From positions 20,461-84,460 of the forward strand of contig NZ_ML178724.1 in assembly GCF_004360155.1 (NCBI RefSeq): a DNA stretch of 64,000 nucleotides, read 5' to 3'. Position numbers and translations under genes: made by a program. The notes under the pieces were generated by a model. It worked only from the letters and a program-made list of their open reading frames with translations. It searched no databases and had not been told where the DNA came from. Shown here one piece after another: positions 9,088-17,460 of the stretch (positions are counted from its first letter, which is position 1; every line of letters starts with the position of its first letter). The stretch comes from Paraglaciecola marina. GTDB taxonomy: Bacteria; Pseudomonadota; Gammaproteobacteria; Enterobacterales; Alteromonadaceae.

Positions 9088-10713
9088 TTACTCTACATCT
9101 GCCTCATAAATAACCTTAAGTGATTTATGCTTTACGACAATGAGCAGTTCTTTGGCGGTTCGATTCTCGCCATCAACAACATAATCAATATCTTTATTAG
9201 CGGTAATTTTAGCTTGTTTAGCTTGGCAGAAGAAACACTGTTCACTTATTTGACTTCCTGCAATAGCATTGATTGCCAACCCGCTAAAATTAAATAACTG
9301 CTCAGCGGGCTCGCCTTTAGAAGGCAACCACGTAAGGTCCATCTTGCCATCGGTCAAATCAGGCTGACCGCCCCCCTGAGCTAAAATGGTACTAAAGGGT
9401 GCAGCATTTGCTGCAACTAGACTAGTGGTGTGTATGGCAATTTGAGGCTTATCATCAACAGCAAGGGTTAATTCAACTCCCTCTCCTAACTGTATGGCTT
9501 GCCATAGGCCCTGTATATAGGCTAATTGACCTGATTCATTTTTTTCACTTCTACTGGCAAACTTGATCATCTTCTGACCAAGGCCTATTCCCACCATTAG
9601 TAACACCAACTCTTGATTACAGTTAAGAGTATCAATGGTTTGTGTATCTCCTTTGATAATTAGCTCACAACAACGGGAGATAGGTACTATCTTACTTGAA
9701 ATACCAAACAACACATGACACAAAGCATTAGTTGTACCTAAGGGGATCATCCCCAAAGCGACATTGGTATCGACCAACTGTGATGCGACTTCGTTTATGG
9801 TGCCATCACCTCCACAGGCAACTATAGTTTGGCAATGCGCATTGAGTGCTTGTTGGGTCAATTTTTTTGCAGAAATTTGTTTTGTGGTTTCAAATACTTG
9901 TACTTCAAAGCGCACTGATAAGCGCTGTAAAACCTCTTGCTTATACTTTAACCACTTACCTGAACCAGAAACGGGGTTCGCAATTAAGGCAAGTTTAGAC
10001 TTACTAACCAGTCCACCTTTAGCATGGATTTGATTCAGGTGTTTCAATTGCCTTTTGTTTAAATTAGCAGTTTGTCTTACGCCTTGAATTTTTTTCAAGG
10101 CTTGCTCAACAGACCAGTCTGGGTGTTTACTTAAGAGGTAAGCTGCCATAACAAATACTGATCGCCCACGACCTAAAGCGCAATGTATCACCACGCCTGA
10201 GTCGACAGCTCGCTGAATATCAATCCAATTAATAGCATGACTGAGCTGAGCATCTGTGGGACTTTGATGGTCGAGCACTGGAATATTAAGATATTGCCAT
10301 TCTTCATCTGCTAAAACCCAACCCAGCCCACTAAACTCAGCAGTAACGTCTAGAACTGATGACACCTTATAACGCCTAAGTTCATCCACGTCAGAAGGGA
10401 ATAACCTGCAAGCTAAATACAGGTTACCTTCAATCTTTTGAATGGGTGGCACCGCATCACGTTTTCTAGCCCAAGTATTGTAAAATTGCACCCCAATTAA
10501 GAAGGGAATAAACAACCAACGAATATATAAAGGAATAGAACCATCATGCTTTTTTCTAAATATGCCCGGCTGTTCCAATAGATAGGCAAAAGTTACCGCT
10601 AGCAAAGACACAGAAATCCATATTAAGCCCAAGCTTGTATAAATATTAGGGACAGCCCAAGCAGCTATCAAAATCAGAAGTGCCAATAAAGCGTAATAGA
10701 AAGTAATGGTCAT
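9088..10713 (-). CDS. Fusion of dual-specificity phosphatase and diacylglycerol kinase domains
   Basis: The 541-residue product has three membrane segments (about residues 4-22, 27-46, 62-80), then a dual-specificity phosphatase domain (about 90-225) with the active-site loop HCALGRGRS (Cys178, Arg184), then a DAGK/YegS-type lipid kinase domain (about 240-540) with LIANPVSGSGK, the GGDGT nucleotide motif (301-305) and PLGTTNA. The kinase domain would phosphorylate diacylglycerol or a related lipid or sphingoid; the phosphatase could act on a phospholipid or phosphoprotein. It lies 50 bp after a phospholipase A gene on the same strand, which suggests a shared role in membrane lipid turnover. 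Similar fusions exist in marine gammaproteobacteria as far as I recall. The substrates are not determined by sequence. Confidence 0.85.
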   Translation of the reverse strand: MTITFYYALLALLILIAAWAVPNIYTSLGLIWISVSLLAVTFAYLLEQPGIFRKKHDGSIPLYIRWLFIPFLIGVQFYNTWARKRDAVPPIQKIEGNLYLACRLFPSDVDELRRYKVSSVLDVTAEFSGLGWVLADEEWQYLNIPVLDHQSPTDAQLSHAINWIDIQRAVDSGVVIHCALGRGRSVFVMAAYLLSKHPDWSVEQALKKIQGVRQTANLNKRQLKHLNQIHAKGGLVSKSKLALIANPVSGSGKWLKYKQEVLQRLSVRFEVQVFETTKQISAKKLTQQALNAHCQTIVACGGDGTINEVASQLVDTNVALGMIPLGTTNALCHVLFGISSKIVPISRCCELIIKGDTQTIDTLNCNQELVLLMVGIGLGQKMIKFASRSEKNESGQLAYIQGLWQAIQLGEGVELTLAVDDKPQIAIHTTSLVAANAAPFSTILAQGGGQPDLTDGKMDLTWLPSKGEPAEQLFNFSGLAINAIAGSQISEQCFFCQAKQAKITANKDIDYVVDGENRTAKELLIVVKHKSLKVIYEADVE

Positions 10714-10763
10714 GGTTTCCTCTGGCTATATAGATTAACTGGGGGTTTTAGGCCGCCCCATCA

Positions 10764-11690
10764 TTATAGAAATTTAAGCTGCACGCCTAAGCCCACTCTT
10801 TGCTGATGACGGTTATAATCGATTAAAGAATCACCGTAACCATTAAAGTACTGGAACAAAAAATCATAATTTTTCGTTAATGGATAAGTAACATTTAATT
10901 CAAAACTACCTTTGTTATCACTTGTTCTTAAATTGTTTCTTACCAAACCAGAGATATTAGTTTTACCCCAAGTAGTGCCATATCCGATCTCTATGTGACC
11001 TAAGTATTTAGTAATATCTGGATTATCATCCCCTGTGGCACTGCTGGGTGTTTCCTTTTCATCTTCTGGGAGTCGGTACCAAGTTTTTATATAATAGAAT
11101 GAGGAGTCATCACTAAATAAGGCTGAAGCAAAAAGTCTATTCCAACTCCTCGATAATGTGTTTGTCTGACCGTTTGACTGATGATTGATACCTGCTTGAA
11201 TGTTATTAAATTTAAATCCAAGAATGGATAATTCATTCTGCCAAGAATAATAAATTTCTGGCTCATAATTAGTTTCTCTAAATGGCTTAGATACTTCTGA
11301 GTTATAGACCTGCCAAAAGGACTTTAAAGTAAACCCTAAATACATACCTGAAGTGGAGCCATTTTCGATATACAGGGGTAACTTCACACTAATTTGATAT
11401 TTAGCTTCAAAGTTATCCACGTTAGATTCATCTAAGCCGTCTACTGTTACGGCATTAGGACTAGTGGCATAGGTAACAGGTAGAAAATAGTTGCGCCTAT
11501 GTTGAGAAATGGAGAAGGGGTTGCTAATAGCCACTTCCACTGACTCTGTTTTTACATCTAAAATAGACTCGGTTTTATCAACCTCTGCTTTTTTTGTTTC
11601 AATAATAGGGGCATCTGTACTTTGTGCGAAAGCCAATGCTGGCACACAAAAACTAATAACAACGCCATAAAATCTCAGTATGTTTTTCAT
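10764..11690 (-). CDS. pldA: Outer membrane phospholipase A
   Basis: The 308-residue product has a signal peptide (ending AFAQS) and the PldA (phospholipase A1) beta-barrel. The catalytic region reads INHQSNGQTNTLSRSWNR, matching the His-Ser dyad and Ca-site motif NHxSNG..SRSWNR of E. coli PldA, and the C-terminus has FNGYGDSLIDYNRHQQRVG and ends in a hydrophobic residue. It hydrolyses acyl chains of phospholipids at the outer leaflet when lipid asymmetry is lost. I chose ATG 11690 because the signal peptide starts there and GGAAGG lies just upstream; an ATG at 11711 would add a charged extension. It probably forms an operon with the downstream lipid kinase fusion. A paralogue is encoded at 15092-16099. 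Confidence 0.92.
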   Translation of the reverse strand: MKNILRFYGVVISFCVPALAFAQSTDAPIIETKKAEVDKTESILDVKTESVEVAISNPFSISQHRRNYFLPVTYATSPNAVTVDGLDESNVDNFEAKYQISVKLPLYIENGSTSGMYLGFTLKSFWQVYNSEVSKPFRETNYEPEIYYSWQNELSILGFKFNNIQAGINHQSNGQTNTLSRSWNRLFASALFSDDSSFYYIKTWYRLPEDEKETPSSATGDDNPDITKYLGHIEIGYGTTWGKTNISGLVRNNLRTSDNKGSFELNVTYPLTKNYDFLFQYFNGYGDSLIDYNRHQQRVGLGVQLKFL

Positions 11691-11828
11691 AATGCCTTCC
11701 GCTTTATTCATAATTTAATTAAGTACAATTCCCAATGGCCAGAATACCGGCACAGGCCTACATATCCGCAATCACAGTCTCTATTGAGCAAATAAATTGG
11801 CGCTCAACAAGAGATAATACTGAGCCAC

Positions 11829-11852
11829 AAAAAAAGGGCTTAACGCCCTTTT
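11829..11852 (-). terminator. Terminator after the small lipoprotein gene
   Basis: The stem AAAGGGC/GCCCTTT with loop TTAAC is flanked by A and T runs on both sides. It lies 20 bp after the lipoprotein stop on the minus strand and could act in both directions. Confidence 0.8.
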
Positions 11853-11872
11853 TCAACTATGCAAACTGTCGA

Positions 11873-12064
11873 TTAACAATCTGTATCTTCAGCGTCAACG
11901 CCATCTTTAACGTCTTCACAAGCATCCTCAATTGCATTACCAGCGTCAGTAACTGCGTTATCTACTTTTTCACCTGCATCTTCTGCTTCTCCATCACATG
12001 ATGACAAAGCAAATACTGCGGTTAATGCTAATAGTGTAGTAGTAATCGTTTTTAAATTTTTCAT
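11873..12064 (-). CDS. Small acidic lipoprotein
   Basis: This 63-residue precursor has a lipoprotein signal with lipobox FALSSC (Cys23), leaving a mature peptide of about 41 residues that is strongly acidic (repeated D/E, AEDAGEKVDNAVTDAG) and contains two more Cys (DACED and the terminal DTDC). The start has GGAGAAAACC upstream. It lies 45 bp after the DUF1328 gene on the same strand, likely one transcript, and ends at a clear terminator. Size and style recall entericidin-like small lipoproteins, but I do not recognise a named family. Envelope stress is suggested only by the neighbours. Confidence 0.75.
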   Translation of the reverse strand: MKNLKTITTTLLALTAVFALSSCDGEAEDAGEKVDNAVTDAGNAIEDACEDVKDGVDAEDTDC

Positions 12065-12109
12065 GGTTTTCTCCGTTCGTTGAAATAAAAGTCGTTATGT
12101 ATCTAAATA

Positions 12110-12286
12110 CTAAATTTTTGGTTTCTTGCCTCGTACAGCGTTAAAAATAAGTGAAAGAACCAAAAACACTACAAAGATAAAAAATATAATCTTAGCGATA
12201 CCAGTCGCTGCTCCTGCAATGCCACCGAATCCAAACACCGCGGCGATAATTGCAATAATTAAAAATGTTAATGCCCAACCTAACAT
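12110..12286 (-). CDS. DUF1328 (UPF0391) small membrane protein, YtjA-like
   Basis: The 58-residue product [20 protein letters not shown]... has two hydrophobic segments separated by a Gly/Ala-rich stretch ([13 protein letters not shown]) and a basic C-terminus (RGKKPKI). This is the UPF0391/DUF1328 pattern. I start at 12286, where AAAGGGAGACATC gives a strong ribosome site, rather than at an upstream codon that adds a polar extension. A TGTAA-N3-TTACA palindrome lies about 153 bp upstream. Members are commonly induced by stress; molecular function is unknown. Confidence 0.88.
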   Translation of the reverse strand: MLGWALTFLIIAIIAAVFGFGGIAGAATGIAKIIFFIFVVFLVLSLIFNAVRGKKPKI

Positions 12287-12438
12287 GATGTCTCCCTTTA
12301 AAATAAGTTGATTAAAAGTGGTGTACACAAACTACTATGCGACATCTATACCAACAAAAACAAAACCATTAAGACACTGTTTTTAAAAGGTTTATTTTAA
12401 TTTTTACTATTTTGTGAAAAAAGGCTAAGGCGCTTATA

Positions 12439-12451
12439 TGTAAAACTTACA
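12439..12451. promoter_or_regulatory. TGTAA-N3-TTACA palindrome upstream of DUF1328 gene
   Basis: The inverted repeat TGTAA-AAC-TTACA lies in the 409-bp divergent region between the DUF1328 gene and the DUF2391 gene, so it could serve either side. It resembles the sites at 7227 and 3365. No coding frame is seen in this region. Confidence 0.45.
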
Positions 12452-12695
12452 CATAGGGTGCGAATTAATTTCGTATAATTACAACTCGCTAATTGAAAGT
12501 ATGAATAATATTGATACTAGAGTTTAATACGCACAGATAGAAACAATACAGAGTGTCGTCAGATACGCTATAAATGCATCTGTTAATATCGTCATTATGT
12601 TTATATTGGCAGGAAATTAGCATTGTAATTTTAGACTGCGCTAAAACATAGGGCGCAATATAAATTTACGATAATCTAAACCAATAAGACCCAAT

Positions 12696-13097
12696 ATGAA
12701 CATTAAACTGTATTTTAATAAAGAAGACGCCAGTCAAATAGCTGTAGGCGCTTTCGCTATGTCTATGCCTATCGCTTTTACACAAGAAGCATGGCAAATG
12801 GCTGAAAGCTTACCCCTTTTCAATCTAGGCTTATTGGCAATAATTTCATTATCATTTTTAACCATATACACCTACTACAACTTATTCCAAGGGAATATTA
12901 CCCATCGCTTATTAGGCTACATTGTGAGAATAGTTGTTGCTTATGTAATAACTCTGTCTGTTGTGGCTTTAGTATTAGTGGCGCTAGATAAGTTTCCAAT
13001 CATTACTGACTCATCTTTGGCGTTAAAGCGTCTGGTTATAATTTCTATGCCCGCCTCTTTAGGGGCAATAATCGTAGATAGTCTAGATAAGGAATAA
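12696..13097 (+). CDS. DUF2391-like integral membrane protein
   Basis: The 133-residue product has four predicted membrane segments (about residues 13-30, 40-62, 70-95, 108-128). The start reads FNKEDASQIAVGAFAMSMPI, close to what I recall for the DUF2391/TIGR02587 membrane family, and the end is polar and acidic (DSLDKE). No catalytic motif is visible. It is 81 bp upstream of an MscS gene and a ZntB-like gene on the same strand, possibly one transcript. There is no strong ribosome site. The family call is moderate; function is unknown. Confidence 0.65.
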   Translation: MNIKLYFNKEDASQIAVGAFAMSMPIAFTQEAWQMAESLPLFNLGLLAIISLSFLTIYTYYNLFQGNITHRLLGYIVRIVVAYVITLSVVALVLVALDKFPIITDSSLALKRLVIISMPASLGAIIVDSLDKE

Positions 13098-13178
13098 TAA
13101 AACTTACTTGGTGATCACTAGAATACAACCTATGATAGCTCTCAAATATTCTCAATGTGTAGCCAATAAATCACTCAT

Positions 13179-14063
13179 ATGGATGACATTACAAACACGC
13201 TGAATCAGGTAGTATTTACCTTGTATGAGCAACCCTTTACGGTTGGTGGCTTACTATTTACGCCAATTTTGTTATTCGTTGGCATAATGCTAACTAAATG
13301 GTTGGTAAACAAACTGGTCACTCGATTAATTGCTAATGGTGCCAATGCTGACATAGTTCATTTAGTGAGACGCATCACCTACATATTGGCCATTGTAGTT
13401 ATCACTATTACCACCCTAGATTTATTAAATGTACCTATAACAGCGTTTGCTTTTTTATCTGGAGCAATTGCCATAGGTGTTGGCTTTGGTGCTCAAAATA
13501 TCATTAATAACTTTATAAGTGGCTGGATTTTAATGTGGGAACGACCTATTCGTATAGGCGATTTTTTAGAAGTTGAGAACGCCCGAGGTCGTGTGGAGAG
13601 TATTAATACTCGCTCCACCAGAATCAGGCGCATAGATGGCGTACATATGCTTATCCCCAATAGTAAACTACTTGAAAACACAGTTGTGAATTGGACCCTA
13701 ATCGACACATTAACCCGTACCATGGTCAAGGTAGGAGTGGCCTATGGTTCTCCAGCTAAAAAAGTAAAAGAACTTATACATCAAGCAGTAACAGAACAAG
13801 ACGATATTCTTAAGGATCCTGCTCCTGTGGTTTTATTTGAAGACTTTGGAGATAGCGCTTTACTTTTTGAAACCTATTTTTGGATTAACGCTACAGTAGA
13901 TCGTGATTTAAGAGTGGTGCGCAGCAACGTTCGATTTGCAATAGACGAGCTGTTTGCAGAGCACGGAATTGTAATTGCCTTTCCACAAAGAGATATACAT
14001 CTAGATGGACAGTTACAGTTAGTTTCCCAAGAAGACAGCAAACAGCATAAAGATCTCACCTAA
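13179..14063 (+). CDS. Mechanosensitive channel, MscS family (second copy)
   Basis: The 294-residue product has MscS architecture: membrane segments about residues 20-40, 62-82 and 88-115 with the pore helix AFLSGAIAIGVGFGAQNIIN, then the beta domain (ERPIRIGDFLEVENARGRVE) and a C-terminal alpha/beta domain (VGVAYGSPAKKVKELI). Its stop (14061-14063) is directly followed by the ATG of the ZntB-like gene, with no gap, so the two are translationally coupled. It is distinct from the first MscS gene at 7354, with a different pore helix and beta domain. A role in osmotic or voltage-dependent gating is known for the family. Confidence 0.93.
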   Translation: MDDITNTLNQVVFTLYEQPFTVGGLLFTPILLFVGIMLTKWLVNKLVTRLIANGANADIVHLVRRITYILAIVVITITTLDLLNVPITAFAFLSGAIAIGVGFGAQNIINNFISGWILMWERPIRIGDFLEVENARGRVESINTRSTRIRRIDGVHMLIPNSKLLENTVVNWTLIDTLTRTMVKVGVAYGSPAKKVKELIHQAVTEQDDILKDPAPVVLFEDFGDSALLFETYFWINATVDRDLRVVRSNVRFAIDELFAEHGIVIAFPQRDIHLDGQLQLVSQEDSKQHKDLT

Positions 14064-15053
14064 ATGACAACACAACATAAAACCGTCTCACATAATATGC
14101 CTAATGCTGTGCTTTGGGCTTTCAATCTAACGCAAACCGCCACACCTGTTACTGGGGATTTAAATGAGCTAGTGCAAACAACAGAAGGCTTTCGTTGGGT
14201 CCATTTACAAGCAGATGCCACAGACTCGGTAAGTTGTCTTTCGGCGTTAGGCCTTAAAGAAGAAATTGTAGAAGCTTTATGTACCACTGAAACTCGACCA
14301 AAGGCTTTGCAATTTGGTGAAGGAATGTTGATCTATTTACGAGGCATTAACCGTAATCCCGATGCTGATCCCGAAGATATGGTATCTTTACGTCTCTGGC
14401 TTACTAAAGACAGCTTAATTTCGGTGAGACGAAAAAACCGCAAACTTCTGTCTTTGCTTGATGTAAAAGCAGAAGTCGAGCAAGGCTTAATACCCGAAAG
14501 CCCAGCAGACTTAATGTTAGACATAATAACAAAAATTGCAGATCGTATAAGTGAAACTGTCGACTTACTAGATGAAGAGCTAACAGAGTTTGAAGCTCAA
14601 GAGCAATCCACTAAAGAGGACCGCTTAAAACTATCTAGTATGCGTCGTCAAGCCGCTGCAATCCGTCGTTACCTTGCGCCACAACGGGATGCCTTAGATG
14701 CAATTTACCGCTTCAATAAATCTTTAAGCCAAGCACAAATATTTGAGTTGCGAGATCAAACAGATCGTATGACCCGTTATGTAGAAGATTTGGATTTAGC
14801 CAAAGAACGGGCAATGGTGCTCCAAGACGAACTACGTAACCGTATAGCCGAGCAACAAGGCATGCGGATGTATGTGCTGTCTTTGGTCACTGCAATCTTT
14901 TTACCGCTGTCATTTTTAACGGGGATTTTTGGGATGAATGTGGCGGGTCTTCCTGGTACAGAAAACCCTCAAGCCTTTAATTACTTAGCCACCAGCATGC
15001 TGATATTAGCCGTTATATTGCTTTTAAGCATGCTTTGGAAAAAATGGTTTTAG
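14064..15053 (+). CDS. zntB: ZntB-like CorA-family divalent metal transporter
   Basis: The 329-residue product has the CorA/ZntB plan: a large cytoplasmic N-terminal domain with a long helix (about residues 150-265) and two C-terminal membrane helices. The selectivity motif GMN occurs as GIFGMNVAGLPG between the helices, and the GLPG extension resembles the GGIPG of ZntB more than CorA. The last helix is followed by a short basic tail (LWKKWF). Such proteins move Zn2+ or other divalent ions. The ATG touches the MscS stop codon, implying coupled synthesis. The symbol is by family resemblance; Mg2+ or other transport cannot be excluded. Confidence 0.85.
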   Translation: MTTQHKTVSHNMPNAVLWAFNLTQTATPVTGDLNELVQTTEGFRWVHLQADATDSVSCLSALGLKEEIVEALCTTETRPKALQFGEGMLIYLRGINRNPDADPEDMVSLRLWLTKDSLISVRRKNRKLLSLLDVKAEVEQGLIPESPADLMLDIITKIADRISETVDLLDEELTEFEAQEQSTKEDRLKLSSMRRQAAAIRRYLAPQRDALDAIYRFNKSLSQAQIFELRDQTDRMTRYVEDLDLAKERAMVLQDELRNRIAEQQGMRMYVLSLVTAIFLPLSFLTGIFGMNVAGLPGTENPQAFNYLATSMLILAVILLLSMLWKKWF

Positions 15054-15091
15054 AGATGTTAACAGGCCCAAAATAACATCGCCTCCAGACA

Positions 15092-16099
15092 CTACAACCA
15101 ATTAGTCAACTTAAACCCAATACCTAATCTTTGTGTATGATGATTGTAATAAATCAAGCTCTCACCGTACCCATTGAAATATTCCACATAACCTTGAATT
15201 TTGTCATTAATGGGGAACGACCACCCCAGCTGTAGGGCCCCCTTGTTATCACTACGCAGATTATTACGTATCATTAACTCCAGCGAATGCTTGTCTGAAA
15301 TACTCCACAAGCCACCAATTTCTCCATACCCCATATACTTTTCAATATTAGGGTTATCATCACCACTAGCATCAAGGGGGCTAGTTTTTTCATCTTCAGG
15401 AATTCGATACCAGCTTCTAAATCCCCACACAAAATGCTTAGTTGGGGCAAACGCAAAGCTCAATATAATGCGGTTCCAGCTTCGAGATAACGAACCAGTT
15501 TGCCCATTAGATTGATGATTAAAAGACAAACTAGTTTGCTCAATAGGTAATAAACCTAATAACGACCAAGAATGATGGTAATTCAGAATTACTTCTGGTT
15601 CATAATTAGTTTCTCTAAAAGGCGCTGAAATTGCGCCATTATAGGCTTGCCACCAACTTGTAGCAGTAAAAGCAACTTGTAAGTCCAAGTCTTTAAACAA
15701 CAAGTCTTGTGCTGCGAGATACTTTAAGGAAACTTGAAATTTTACTTCTACGTCGTCTAACTCTGAATCAACGGGTAAGTCAGCATAGGGCTCTTGATTA
15801 ATACTAGTTAAACTTGCAGGTATCACAAAGTTAGGTTTATGTGGAAGCATAGCAAAGGGGTTTTCTGATGCGGCTCGCTCCAACTTTACCCGTTTGCTGA
15901 ATAAATTAGCATCAGGATCTTGGCAAGTTTTTCTTATCTGGGCAACTGTTCGCTCAGATTTAGCGTTTTTAACCGCTTCTAACAAACATTCATTGAAAGT
16001 GTTAACTTCATCCGATTTTGACTCATATTCTGACTGAGCTAAGCTCAGATTTGCTACGCCCATCAAACCAATAAACAGTAACTTTTTACCTAACTTCAT
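15092..16099 (-). CDS. pldA: Outer membrane phospholipase A paralogue
   Basis: The 335-residue product has a signal peptide (ending LSLAQS) and a PldA beta-barrel. The active site reads FNHQSNGQTGSLSRSWNR and the C-terminus has FNGYGESLIYYNHHTQRLG, both as in PldA. Unlike the first copy it carries a roughly 60-residue N-terminal region before the barrel with two Cys (FNECLLEAVKN and IRKTCQDPDAN), possibly a disulfide. I start at ATG 16099, which gives the signal peptide directly and has GGGA nearby; a GTG at 16129 would add ten residues. It converges on the ZntB-like gene with 38 bp between stops. Two PldA copies within 5 kb is unusual. Confidence 0.9.
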   Translation of the reverse strand: MKLGKKLLFIGLMGVANLSLAQSEYESKSDEVNTFNECLLEAVKNAKSERTVAQIRKTCQDPDANLFSKRVKLERAASENPFAMLPHKPNFVIPASLTSINQEPYADLPVDSELDDVEVKFQVSLKYLAAQDLLFKDLDLQVAFTATSWWQAYNGAISAPFRETNYEPEVILNYHHSWSLLGLLPIEQTSLSFNHQSNGQTGSLSRSWNRIILSFAFAPTKHFVWGFRSWYRIPEDEKTSPLDASGDDNPNIEKYMGYGEIGGLWSISDKHSLELMIRNNLRSDNKGALQLGWSFPINDKIQGYVEYFNGYGESLIYYNHHTQRLGIGFKLTNWL

Positions 16100-16299
16100 T
16101 TTAAATTCCCATGGCGATAAAGGCGCCACTTACCTAATAAAAATTGTCGAGTCTTAAAAAGACCGCTACTTTTGCCAAAGCTGGTACAAAATGCAAGAAA
16201 AGACTTCAATGAAAGTAGATTAGTAACAAAACTTTCATCAATGAATGGCATGCTCCAGAAGATACTTATCGTTTTTAGTGCCTATAGCCTTGACCATCT

Positions 16300-17400
16300 A
16301 TGAATATATATTTTAAAAAAGACTCCATAAAAGCCCGACTTATATTAATCATCGCAATTTGTGTAGCAGGCATGTTGATCTTAGCTGCCAATCAAATACA
16401 TGACACTAATAAACTTATTGAGCTTAATACTCAAAGTAAGGCTTTGTTAAACTTAAACGCACAATTATTGCAGCTACGCCGACATGAAAAAGATTTTTTG
16501 CTGAGAAGCGATGTAAAGTATCAGGACTTATTTCAGCAACAAGCCGATGATTTTGAAACACAAGCTGCAGCTCTAGAATACTTTTTTACTTCAAAGAAAA
16601 ATGAGCAGGCTATGTTTAACCATGTAAAGCAAAGCTTTTCGGACTATCGTCAAAAATTCATAGCACTAACTGAAGTTCAAAAACAAATAGGTCTAGATGA
16701 AAGTAGCGGATACCAAGGACAGTTTAGAAAAGCAACTCATAAGTTAGAACAACACCTTCAACAAAACAGTTACCTTAAATTTCATTTAGCTTTATTACAA
16801 TTAAGGCGCAATGAAAAAGATTTTATGTTACGTCACCAAGTTAAATATTTTGAGCAATATCAACAAGAGTACAGAGAGCTGCGACAAAACATAGCCAACA
16901 CAGGAAACATCCAACTGCTCAGCCTTTTGGATAGTTATCAAGGGGGCTTTGCCCAATTAGTAGCGGCTCAGCAAAAATTAGGGCTAACGCATACCCAAGG
17001 CCTACAAGGTGCTTTTCGTGAACAAGCTCATAACACTGAAAATGCCTTAATAGTGTTAGATAAGTCCTTGGTAATGATACTTGAAGATACCCAACAAAAA
17101 GTGAAACGTAATAGCCTGTTAATCATGCTTGGAACATCGGCTGTTTTACTGACCTTATTGATTAGAAGTTTTATTACATTACAAAAAGCGTTTTCCACCT
17201 TTGTGATGTTTTTCTATCGATGTAAACGTGAATATCAACATATTGACGAACGCAAACAAGGTTTTTCAGAATTTAAATACTTAGCCACCATAGCCAATGA
17301 GATGATCGATGCTCGCCAAGAGATGGAACTTGAACTCAAAAAAGCTCAATTAAAAATTGCTGAACTAAAACAACAGCAACAAGCGCCCTCAGAAACTTAA
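16300..17400 (+). CDS. Orphan membrane sensor with HBM-type ligand domain and no output domain
   Basis: The 366-residue product has an N-terminal membrane helix (about residues 12-29), a long periplasmic helical region and a second helix (about 273-292), then only about 70 cytoplasmic residues. The periplasmic part contains two copies of a motif (LQLRRHEKDFLLRSDVKY and LQLRRNEKDFMLRHQVKY), characteristic of the helical bimodular (HBM) sensor domain found in chemoreceptors such as McpS, which binds organic acids. The tail is partly HAMP-like and then coiled coil (MELELKKAQLKIAELKQ). There is no methyl-accepting, kinase or GGDEF domain, and no such frame follows. It may signal through a partner or be a remnant. 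The DNA before the next gene is too short for a lost output domain. Confidence 0.78.
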   Translation: MNIYFKKDSIKARLILIIAICVAGMLILAANQIHDTNKLIELNTQSKALLNLNAQLLQLRRHEKDFLLRSDVKYQDLFQQQADDFETQAAALEYFFTSKKNEQAMFNHVKQSFSDYRQKFIALTEVQKQIGLDESSGYQGQFRKATHKLEQHLQQNSYLKFHLALLQLRRNEKDFMLRHQVKYFEQYQQEYRELRQNIANTGNIQLLSLLDSYQGGFAQLVAAQQKLGLTHTQGLQGAFREQAHNTENALIVLDKSLVMILEDTQQKVKRNSLLIMLGTSAVLLTLLIRSFITLQKAFSTFVMFFYRCKREYQHIDERKQGFSEFKYLATIANEMIDARQEMELELKKAQLKIAELKQQQQAPSET

Positions 17401-17460
17401 TACATAACCTAAGTGAAGGATATCCTGGGGGCGTTAATTATAAGCGGCAACTAAGGCCAA

